DNA of 7,777 bases from Leptospiraceae bacterium. GTDB taxonomy: Bacteria; Spirochaetota; Leptospiria; Turneriellales; Turneriellaceae. The position numbers and the translations under genes were made by a program. The stretch lies in the NCBI GenBank assembly GCA_016788945.1, contig JAEUSA010000112.1, positions 1-7,777 on the forward strand. Reading direction: 5' to 3'. Positions 1-5,471 of this stretch are shown here, one piece after another. The notes under the pieces are model-generated. The model ran no database searches and had not been told where the DNA came from. It saw only the letters and a program-made list of their open reading frames with translations. Numbering within the stretch: position 1 is the stretch's first letter; every line of letters begins with the position of its first letter.

Positions 1-39
1 CATGTATAAGTAGCATCTGAAGCGGCCGAGGCCGTCTCA

Positions 40-209
40 GGGGCTGCGCGGCAGATCGCGAAAAACGCGCGCGAGCAAAATGCGCTACGATTTTCTACCG
101 AAAATCGTATGCAAAACGGCTAAGAAGCCTGCATTTTGCACGCGCAAAGAGCGTTTTTCGACCGGGATCCTAAAATCCGACAAGCTATTACGACCTGCCG
201 CGCAGCCCC
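40..209. repeat. Large nested inverted repeat, possible structured RNA or palindromic element
   Basis: Four sets of arms are visible. The outer arms are a perfect 15-bp pair, 40-54 (GGGGCTGCGCGGCAG) with 195-209. Inside them, 59-68 pairs perfectly with 151-160 (10 bp), 69-73 with 141-145 (5 bp) and 75-83 with 131-139 (9 bp). A central hairpin, 86-95 with 100-109, has a perfect 10-bp stem and a TACC loop. A competing fold is also possible: 110-116 pairs with 134-140 (7 bp), capped by 118-121 with 126-129, and excludes the 75-83 pairing. The right outer arm ends one base before the stop codon (211-213) of the minus-strand gene, so the element would form the 3' end of that transcript. No long T-run follows on either strand, so it is not a textbook terminator. 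No coding potential stands out. It could be a non-autonomous palindromic repeat, a 3'-end structure or a small RNA; the sequence does not decide. Confidence 0.75.
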
Positions 210-210
210 C

Positions 211-1191
211 TTAGATGCCGCGGAGCATTTTTTCGAGCGCCGGGGTCACCGACTGGCCGCGGCGCTGCATCATGCGGCCTGCGTCTTCGATAAACTTATT
301 GCGATCGTAGATTTTGGTTTCGCCCCACAGAAAGGGTCTGAAATAGCCTGAACGGTGCGACAACCCGAACAGGTTGGCGCCCAGATCGACTATCGATCCG
401 GTGCCCAACATTGTGCCGATTGCCGTTTTGGCATAGTCACCAATAACACAACCGAATTTGATAGTCCCCGACGAATATTTGTCGCCTGCAAAGGTCAGGC
501 GCACTTCGCCATAGTTATTCTTGAGATCTGACGTCGTCGTCAATGCACCGAGATTTACCCAATCGCCGATCAGCGAATGGCCGACAAAACCCTCGTGGTG
601 TTTGTTTGTGAAGCTGCCTATCACCGAGTCAGATATTTCACCGCCCAGCCGGCACTCTGTGCCGACGATGCTGTTGGCGATGTGGCAGCTATCAAGCTGG
701 GTACGCGCCCCGATATAGATTGGGCCTTTGACAAGGCAGAAGGCTGCGACGCGCGCCTCTGCATCGATAACGATCGGCCCCTGAGTTGTGTCAAAAACAG
801 CGTGCGGTGAGATGATCGCGCCTGAATGCACAAAAAGCTCATCCCGGTTTCCTTCAATTTGCAGATTCTTTTCTTTGGCAGACGAAAACTCCTTACCTAA
901 TAACGAAATGTCGGCGCGAATCTGCTTGCCGATGCCGGCGATGAGCGCGGCGGGGCGCAGTACGGTGCCATCGGGGCTGTCTTGCCAAGAAACTGCTTCC
1001 AGCTGGTGCAGGGAGACAAAATTTTCGCGCATTGCCGAGCGGCGAGAGAGAACGGATTGCAGCTGACCCTGCTGCCGGCGGGTGCGTTCGTATGGCGAAA
1101 AGATACCGTCGCGCAGCAGAAACGCGGGTTTCAGACGCAGCAGCGGAGTCAGCGTATCTTCAAAATAATCGCTGAGTACGCCGCTATGCAC
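211..1191 (-). CDS. GlmU-like left-handed beta-helix protein (putative sugar-phosphate N-acetyltransferase)
   Basis: The 326-residue product resembles the alternative GlmU-like family best known from Bacteroidetes, often labelled putative sugar nucleotidyltransferase. Residues about 117-272 read as hexapeptide repeats of a left-handed beta-helix. The diagnostic stretch at 183-228 contains GGE, NKHHEGFVGHS, GDWVNLGA and SDLKNNYG, which matches the family acetyltransferase core and recalls the His/Asn/Tyr acetyl-CoA and sugar-binding residues of GlmU. The N-terminal 115 residues keep a weak family trace (TPLLRLKP...RDGI, residues 15-30). I see no LxAGxGTRM nucleotide-binding loop, so uridylyltransferase activity is unsupported. 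The likely role is acylation of an amino-sugar phosphate for cell-envelope precursors, in the cytoplasm. The GTG start directly abuts the in-frame TAG of the upstream gene and no clear Shine-Dalgarno is seen, so translation may depend on re-initiation. The next Met, residue 54, would remove conserved sequence. Confidence 0.72.
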   Translation of the reverse strand: MHSGVLSDYFEDTLTPLLRLKPAFLLRDGIFSPYERTRRQQGQLQSVLSRRSAMRENFVSLHQLEAVSWQDSPDGTVLRPAALIAGIGKQIRADISLLGKEFSSAKEKNLQIEGNRDELFVHSGAIISPHAVFDTTQGPIVIDAEARVAAFCLVKGPIYIGARTQLDSCHIANSIVGTECRLGGEISDSVIGSFTNKHHEGFVGHSLIGDWVNLGALTTTSDLKNNYGEVRLTFAGDKYSSGTIKFGCVIGDYAKTAIGTMLGTGSIVDLGANLFGLSHRSGYFRPFLWGETKIYDRNKFIEDAGRMMQRRGQSVTPALEKMLRGI

Positions 1192-1977
1192 CTAACGTAT
1201 AACCCGTATCAGGTCACCAAAATGGTAGAAATACGTCGCGAGCGAGTGACCTGAAAGCAGAGAATGCGTGCCAATCATGAGCAGTGAAGCCCCGACCGGA
1301 ATGGTAAGATTGTCGTCGAGAAATCCTTCGTGGCTCACAAATTCGATGAGCAGTGCGACGATCGAGCCGACGATCAGCGTTACCCAGTTTTCAAGGCGAA
1401 TACCGTGCGTATCCCACAGTACATAATCAGATTGTACATGCGCTGCAGAAATCAGCAGTAGAAAAATTAATCCGGCAACCAACGCACCGCCCATGCCACC
1501 AAGGGTGCCCTGCAGGCTTTTGCCATTGTAAAAACGTATGGTACCGTACTTGCCGCCGACCAAAGCCGCTGCTGGGTCACCAAAAGTGAGAAACAGAACC
1601 GAGAGAATCGCGATCTCACGCGGGAAAAAGCCCACGACAATGCACAGCGCGAGTATATAAGGTACGCTGCCGTGCATTTTATCAAGTTCTTTGCCCTTGA
1701 GCATCGGCCCAGCAACTTTGACAAATGCATCTTGCCAGAATTTGAACCGGAAACGCAAGAATTCAATAATCAGGAAAAATACCGTGATGATGCCGGTAAT
1801 CCAAAAAATGATTGAGCGCGTCGTTTCGCGAAAATACCAAGGGCTGATGCCGTCGAGCAGGTTGAAAAAATAGCCGAACGGAACGATCAAGCCGATCAGG
1901 TGAAAAAATTTGCGCGCGTAATTAAATTTGTCCCCGGGTTTGTTTTCTTTGCTGAACAATTTTTTGGGTTCTGCCAT
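1192..1977 (-). CDS. SEC59/Dgk1-type integral membrane CTP-dependent lipid kinase or cytidylyltransferase-like protein
   Basis: This 261-residue, strongly hydrophobic protein has about six or seven membrane segments. It shows the signatures of the family that includes dolichol kinase, yeast CTP-dependent diacylglycerol kinase, phytol kinase and proteins annotated as phosphatidate cytidylyltransferase. These are ARKFFHLIG at 21-29 (family R-K-x-x-H-x-x-G), FGDPAAALVGGKYG at 132-145 with likely catalytic Asp134, NGKSLQGTLGG at 151-161, and DDNLTIPVG at 221-229 near the C-terminus. Such enzymes transfer phosphate from CTP to a lipid alcohol, or belong to the related CDP-lipid synthases. The substrate here, a polyprenol, diacylglycerol or other lipid, cannot be told from sequence. 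The ATG start at 1977 has a CGGAG ribosome site (1989-1993) with an 11-base spacer. The stop codon touches the start of the downstream acyltransferase-like gene in the same frame, so the two are almost certainly cotranscribed. Confidence 0.78.
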   Translation of the reverse strand: MAEPKKLFSKENKPGDKFNYARKFFHLIGLIVPFGYFFNLLDGISPWYFRETTRSIIFWITGIITVFFLIIEFLRFRFKFWQDAFVKVAGPMLKGKELDKMHGSVPYILALCIVVGFFPREIAILSVLFLTFGDPAAALVGGKYGTIRFYNGKSLQGTLGGMGGALVAGLIFLLLISAAHVQSDYVLWDTHGIRLENWVTLIVGSIVALLIEFVSHEGFLDDNLTIPVGASLLMIGTHSLLSGHSLATYFYHFGDLIRVIR

Positions 1978-1988
1978 GGCTTTTTACG

Positions 1989-1993
1989 CTCCG
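1989..1993 (-). promoter_or_regulatory. Ribosome binding site of the SEC59-like gene
   Basis: On the minus strand CGGAG lies 11 bases before the ATG at 1977. It supports that start and independent translation of this gene, 81 bases after the STAS stop codon. Confidence 0.55.
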
Positions 1994-2058
1994 TTACACT
2001 CTGCTGCCGGCCGCAGCCTTTCTGCCGCCCTGCATTGATTCTTTTTGCACTGTAAATC

Positions 2059-2412
2059 TCAGTCGAGCAGCTTTTCTGCCGCCATGCGCGATGGTGCGTA
2101 AGAAAACATTTCAGTAAAGCCTGTCATGCTGATAACCTGTTGTACGCGCGCGGAGGGCTGTATGAGTGCGAGTTTTTTTCCGCTGCGTGAGAGCTGCTCG
2201 CTCATTTCAAACAGCAGGCCAATGCCGGTGGAGACTATCAGTTCAACTTCGCTGAGGTCTAACAGCACGTGGTTTTTCGTGGCGGCATCGAGAAACTTGC
2301 GGCGCACTTCATGAGTATTCTGCGAGTTCATTGCGCCCTTGATTTTGAAATAAGTATACGTCTGCGCCTTTTCTTCGGTGATCTGAAACTGTTGCTCTGC
2401 GGGCGTCGCCAT
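2059..2412 (-). CDS. STAS-domain protein (anti-sigma factor antagonist-like)
   Basis: The 117-residue product consists of a single STAS domain, as in SpoIIAA/RsbV partner-switch proteins. The core motif LDLSEVELIVSTGIGLLFE lies at residues 51-69. Where SpoIIAA has Asp-Ser-Ser-Gly with a phosphorylated second Ser, this protein has Val60-Ser61-Thr62-Gly63, so Thr62 is the candidate phosphoacceptor and the preceding Asp is lost. The family role is reversible binding of a HATPase-type anti-sigma kinase, with release controlled by phosphorylation and a PP2C phosphatase; neither partner is encoded in this window. I chose the ATG at 2412. A longer reading from TTG at 2496 would add 28 residues with no STAS character, and that TTG sits at a hairpin loop. 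No strong Shine-Dalgarno is visible at 2412. The gene heads the minus-strand run towards the lipid-kinase-like gene, 81 bases downstream, and is divergent from adenylate cyclase 1. Confidence 0.85.
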   Translation of the reverse strand: MATPAEQQFQITEEKAQTYTYFKIKGAMNSQNTHEVRRKFLDAATKNHVLLDLSEVELIVSTGIGLLFEMSEQLSRSGKKLALIQPSARVQQVISMTGFTEMFSYAPSRMAAEKLLD

Positions 2413-2452
2413 CGGATTGGCAATATGACATCGCAAGGCAGACGCACAAGAA

Positions 2453-2468
2453 AAAATCGATCGATTTT
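2453..2468. promoter_or_regulatory. Perfect 16-bp palindrome in the STAS/cyclase divergent region
   Basis: AAAATCGATCGATTTT is identical to its own reverse complement. It lies 41 bases upstream of the STAS ATG and 77 bases upstream of the cyclase ATG. On the minus strand two more T residues follow, so in RNA it could be a hairpin with a U-rich end. In DNA it has the form of an operator for a dimeric regulator. The sequence alone does not choose between these. Confidence 0.5.
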
Positions 2469-2479
2469 CAGAGTACAAG

Positions 2480-2501
2480 AAAAAACCGTTCTCCAACGGT
2501 C
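2480..2501 (-). terminator. Possible intrinsic terminator or attenuator in the STAS leader
   Basis: Read on the minus strand, ACCGTT pairs with AACGGT around a GGAG loop (2500-2485). A G-T wobble can extend the stem, and five T residues then follow (2484-2480). It faces the STAS gene from upstream. No minus-strand gene lies immediately behind it, so it would act as leader attenuation if the STAS promoter lies at or beyond about 2501, or block antisense transcription from the cyclase gene. The stem is short, so termination would be modest. Confidence 0.42.
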
Positions 2502-2513
2502 TCTAATCCACTT

Positions 2514-2523
2514 GACGCGATGC
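2514..2523 (+). repeat. GACGCGATGC motif upstream of adenylate cyclase 1
   Basis: The same ten bases recur at 6287-6296 upstream of the second cyclase. The wider match CT-x-GACGCGATGC fits at 12 of 13 positions. The motif ends 22 bases before this start codon and 26 bases before the other. It may be a shared regulatory site or a relic of gene duplication. Confidence 0.3.
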
Positions 2524-2526
2524 ACC

Positions 2527-2534
2527 AAAGGGGG
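2527..2534 (+). promoter_or_regulatory. Ribosome binding site of adenylate cyclase 1
   Basis: The G-rich stretch AAAGGGGG lies 11 bases before the ATG at 2546. It is the best Shine-Dalgarno candidate and supports that start. Confidence 0.5.
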
Positions 2535-2545
2535 TATTCGAACGA

Positions 2546-3757
2546 ATGCTCGCGTTATTGAAATCGATCATTTACGCCGCGGCAGACCTTTATGCACACC
2601 GGCGTCGGTATATCGTCAACGCCAACGTCTTTGCCGTGATCGTCATTGCGATAACGCTGCCTTATCCGTTCATTTATCTGTATCTGCAGGTCGACGTGGA
2701 CCCCTGGATTCTGGCGGGCAGCCTGATATTTCTCGGCGCCTATGCCGGGGTGATTCTATTTAATTACTTAAAGCTGCATACGCTTTCGAAGCTGTTATTC
2801 TTCGCCGCCGCGGTTTGCCAGTTGTTCGCCATCTGCGTCATTTTTGGCAAAGAAACAGGGCTTGATCAGTTCTTTTTTGCGGCTTTTGTCGGCGTGTTCT
2901 TCGTGGTTGATAGGTATCAGCGCATCCTGATTATTCCGGCGCTTGCGGTTTTGACCGGTGAATATTTGCTCATTCAGTACATCAATGAATACATGGGGCC
3001 GATTGCGCGTATTTCGCCCGAGACTGCGCAGACGATTCACTATATTTCGACCGGAGCCGTGTTCTCGCTCCTCGGTGCACAGTGTCTGTATTTTTATTGG
3101 GGTAACCAGCGCGCAGAGGCAGAGCTCGAAAATGCGCGCCATCAGTCAGATCGGCTATTGCTCAATATTCTGCCAGAACCCATTGCCGACGAACTCAAAC
3201 GTACGGGTTCTGTCGAACCGGTAGAGCACGATTCGGTCACCGTGGTGTTCACCGATTTTGTTGGTTTTACAGCAAGTTCTGAAACGCGTAATCCGTCAGA
3301 TTTGTTGCGCGAACTCGACGACTGTTTTTCGGCTTTCGATGCCATTATTGAAAAATTCGGCCTCGAAAAACTGAAAACGATAGGCGACGCCTACATGTTT
3401 GCCGGCGGCGTGCCTGTTGATCTCTCTGAGAACGCAGTGCGCTGCGTGCAGGCGGCGAAAGAGATCGTTGCTTTTGTCGATGAGCGCCGCGCCAAAAACG
3501 AACGCTTCTGGCAGATACGCGTCGGTGTGCATACCGGCCGGCTTGTCGCTGGTGTTATTGGTCGAAAGAAATTTATCTACGATGTGTGGGGTGACACGGT
3601 CAACACTGCCAGCCGGCTTGAAGCTGCCGGTGAACCGGGGCGGATTAATACTTCTGCTGAAACCTATGAGCTGATAAAAAACAATTTTCCGTGTACATAT
3701 CGGGGCGAGATTGGGGTGAAAGGAAAAGGGCCTTTGCCCATGTATTTTGTCGGATAA
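2546..3757 (+). CDS. Membrane-anchored class III adenylate cyclase 1
   Basis: The 403-residue protein is predicted to convert ATP to cAMP and diphosphate. The N-terminal half has about six membrane helices (roughly 26-47, 54-74, 83-100, 107-122, 126-147, 165-184). A helical linker with SDRLLLNILPEPIADELK at 201-218 follows, then one catalytic domain at about 228-403. The metal-binding aspartates are Asp237 (FTDFVGFT) and Asp281 (GDAYM). Adenine selection is given by Lys277 (KLKTIGD) and Asp346 (YDVWGD), and the transition-state residues are Asn353 and Arg357 (NTASR). All key residues are present, so activity as a homodimer is expected. The helix count resembles mycobacterial Rv1625c and half of a mammalian enzyme; no HAMP, GAF or response-regulator input is visible, so the membrane part is the likely sensor. 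Two stop codons in tandem end the gene, and the metzincin-like gene starts six bases later, which indicates cotranscription. Confidence 0.95.
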   Translation: MLALLKSIIYAAADLYAHRRRYIVNANVFAVIVIAITLPYPFIYLYLQVDVDPWILAGSLIFLGAYAGVILFNYLKLHTLSKLLFFAAAVCQLFAICVIFGKETGLDQFFFAAFVGVFFVVDRYQRILIIPALAVLTGEYLLIQYINEYMGPIARISPETAQTIHYISTGAVFSLLGAQCLYFYWGNQRAEAELENARHQSDRLLLNILPEPIADELKRTGSVEPVEHDSVTVVFTDFVGFTASSETRNPSDLLRELDDCFSAFDAIIEKFGLEKLKTIGDAYMFAGGVPVDLSENAVRCVQAAKEIVAFVDERRAKNERFWQIRVGVHTGRLVAGVIGRKKFIYDVWGDTVNTASRLEAAGEPGRINTSAETYELIKNNFPCTYRGEIGVKGKGPLPMYFVG

Positions 3758-3763
3758 TAAATT

Positions 3764-4726
3764 ATGAAAAAAATCTTCTTATACCTGCTGATTCTGCCTT
3801 TGACCGGGCTGGCGGCCGCACCGGTTAAAAAAAGCGTGCGTTTTATTTACCTTGTTTCCAAAGACCGTGAGCGTAATGCGGAATATGAGGCTGCGATTGC
3901 GATGGCGGCGCAGAATATTCAGGCGTGGTACAAGAAACAAATGAACGGGTATACGTTCAGACTAAACGACCCGATTGTAGAGGTTGTGCAATCAGATAAG
4001 AATGCCAGTTTTTTCTACAGTAATCCGCACGGTGCGAACAAAGACAATTGGGGATATAACAATGCTTTCGATGAGGTAAAGAGACTGTTGGGTGTCAGGC
4101 ATTTTGATGAAGATTTCACTTACGTCATTTACTCTGATGGGCCGGGTAACAGCGGCCGGGGCGGTTCGGGCGTGGCAATTATGCCCGAAGACGATTTGCT
4201 CGGGCTTGTCGGCAAACATCCGCAACAAAAAGAAATTAACCGCTGGATTGGCGGCCTTGGGCATGAGTTGGGTCATGCTCTGGGGCTTCCGCATCCGAAA
4301 GATATGAAAAAGCATGACGCGGCGATCATGGCCTCGGGCATCTATCACGGTCGGTATCCGGATATTGCTTACCTGACGGCCGAGGACAAACAGCTTTTAT
4401 CGCACAGCCCGTTCTTTTTTAACGATGCCGGTGAGTGTATTGCTGGGGACGAAAATGTGGTTGCGCAATTCAATTATGCGGGCGGCGTCTTCGAGCGGCG
4501 GCAGAACAGCAAAACAAAAACTATTCAATGGGTAGAACGTACGACCGAAAAGAACTCATTCGTTTTCACAGAGAAACAGACGGTGGCTGAGTATTATCAC
4601 CTCAAGTCGGTCAATCGCAATATCGAAATCCGCATTCCCGTCGCCGGCGGGCAGTCGACAATCTCTTCTGACGGCGGTAAGACTTGGAGAAATTTTCAAA
4701 CCATGGCAAGGCAGGTTAATCCCTGA
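3764..4726 (+). CDS. Secreted metzincin-like zinc metalloprotease with a C-terminal Asp-box
   Basis: This 320-residue protein begins with a Sec signal peptide (MKK, hydrophobic 4-16, AAA at 17-19). Pro20 disfavours cleavage after Ala19, so A17 or A18 is likelier. The zinc site HELGHALGLPH lies at 167-177, with ligands His167, His171 and His177 and catalytic Glu168. Met189 in IMASG, 12 residues later, fits a metzincin Met-turn. All catalytic elements are present, so it is probably an active exported endopeptidase; I cannot name its peptidase family. Residues about 234-312 look like a separate beta-rich module with WVE, FVFTE and RNIEIRIP, ending in SSDGGKTW (301-308), a perfect Asp-box. The start lies six bases after the cyclase stop with only a weak GGA at 3752-3754, suggesting translational coupling. 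No lipobox cysteine is seen, so periplasmic or extracellular soluble location is likely. Confidence 0.82.
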   Translation: MKKIFLYLLILPLTGLAAAPVKKSVRFIYLVSKDRERNAEYEAAIAMAAQNIQAWYKKQMNGYTFRLNDPIVEVVQSDKNASFFYSNPHGANKDNWGYNNAFDEVKRLLGVRHFDEDFTYVIYSDGPGNSGRGGSGVAIMPEDDLLGLVGKHPQQKEINRWIGGLGHELGHALGLPHPKDMKKHDAAIMASGIYHGRYPDIAYLTAEDKQLLSHSPFFFNDAGECIAGDENVVAQFNYAGGVFERRQNSKTKTIQWVERTTEKNSFVFTEKQTVAEYYHLKSVNRNIEIRIPVAGGQSTISSDGGKTWRNFQTMARQVNP

Positions 4727-4770
4727 CGTGCCGTAAACGCCGCAGATCTTCGTGGTAAACTTTGCGAAAC

Positions 4771-4775
4771 AGGGG
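4771..4775 (+). promoter_or_regulatory. Ribosome binding site deciding the start of the six-pass membrane protein
   Basis: AGGGG is only two bases from the ATG at 4778 but eight bases from the ATG at 4784. This favours the second ATG, two codons downstream in the same frame. Confidence 0.5.
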
Positions 4776-4783
4776 CGATGCGC

Positions 4784-5467
4784 ATGCGTGAGATAATCCG
4801 CGGGCAGTTGCATATCCTTTTTTTTCGGGCGGGTGATCCCGGCATCGGCAAGCGCCGCAACGCCTTTTTGCTGTTTGGCCTCGCGACCGCCTGGCTTGCA
4901 GGCATCGGCCGCTACTGGGATAACCCGCGTGCCTTGGTTTATCAGCATCTCGGGCTCGGTTCGGTGATTTATTGTTTTGTGCTCGCGGCGATTGTTTTCG
5001 CAATTATTTATCCGCTCAGACCCCGCAACTGGAGTTACCGGTCAGTCTTGACTTTTATTTCTCTTACTTCACTGCCTGCTTTTCTGTATGCGATTCCGGT
5101 AGAAAAATGGATGAGCATGTCGGCGGCGCAGACGACCAATATGTGGTTTCTGCTGATCGTTGCGGTGTGGCGTGTGGCGTTGTTTGTCAGCTATCTCAAA
5201 AACTCTGCCGGGCTTAAGGGTGGGGCAATTGTGACGGCGTGTTTTTTACCTATTGTGGCAATCATCACCGCACTGACCGCATTCAATCTCGAGCACGTTA
5301 TCTTCAATATTATGGCGGGCATGCGGGAAAATGACGCTTCAGGCAACGACGTCGCTTACATCGTGGTGAGTGTTCTCACCGTGCTTTCGTATTTTGTGTT
5401 ACCGGTCTTTTTGTTTGCGTATATCTATTTTATCGTGCAGGCGCGCAAAGCGCCGTCAACCGGTTAA
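4784..5467 (+). CDS. Conserved-looking six-pass membrane protein of unknown function
   Basis: The 227-residue product (229 if started at 4778) has six probable membrane helices at about 26-42, 58-78, 86-104, 119-138, 146-166 and 190-217. A short positively charged N-terminus precedes them and a basic tail follows. Polar features near the membrane include GRYWDNP at 42-48, just after helix 1, and AIPVEKW at 103-109 after helix 3. Charged residues inside helices are few, and I see no transporter, protease or transferase signature, so I assign no function. It is third in the plus-strand run, 57 bases after the metzincin-like gene and with its own ribosome site. That gap shows no terminator, so cotranscription with cyclase 1 is likely. 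It ends four bases from the end of the converging yebC, with no clear shared terminator between them. Confidence 0.82.
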   Translation: MREIIRGQLHILFFRAGDPGIGKRRNAFLLFGLATAWLAGIGRYWDNPRALVYQHLGLGSVIYCFVLAAIVFAIIYPLRPRNWSYRSVLTFISLTSLPAFLYAIPVEKWMSMSAAQTTNMWFLLIVAVWRVALFVSYLKNSAGLKGGAIVTACFLPIVAIITALTAFNLEHVIFNIMAGMRENDASGNDVAYIVVSVLTVLSYFVLPVFLFAYIYFIVQARKAPSTG

Positions 5468-5471
5468 AACG

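Noticed and set aside
40..209. Integron attC site or 6S RNA as an identity for the inverted repeat
   Set aside because: No GTTRRRY/RYYYAAC core pair flanks it and no integrase is present. The branched, asymmetric layout does not match the single long bulged rod of 6S RNA.
982..1254. 90-codon plus-strand frame opposite the TAG junction
   Set aside because: It is antisense to two recognisable minus-strand genes and has no ribosome site or domain character.
2003..2017. GCTGC/GCAGC hairpin between the STAS and lipid-kinase-like genes
   Set aside because: The stem has only five pairs and no T-run follows on the minus strand, so it is not a credible terminator.
2413..2496. N-terminal extension of the STAS protein from TTG at 2496
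   Set aside because: The added 28 residues have no STAS character, and the TTG lies at the loop of a hairpin. The ATG at 2412 gives a normal single-domain length.
2512..2540. Promoter-like TTGACG and TATTCG with a 17-base spacer before cyclase 1
   Set aside because: Transcription would start at about the ATG (2546) and exclude the good G-rich ribosome site at 2527-2534, so it is unlikely to be the real promoter of this start.
4556..4948. 130-codon minus-strand frame across the metzincin/membrane-protein junction
   Set aside because: It overlaps two well-supported plus-strand genes and shows no recognisable motifs.
5459..5466. AACCGGTT palindrome between the converging membrane gene and yebC
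   Set aside because: Eight bases with no loop room and only four A residues afterwards; too weak to call a bidirectional terminator.
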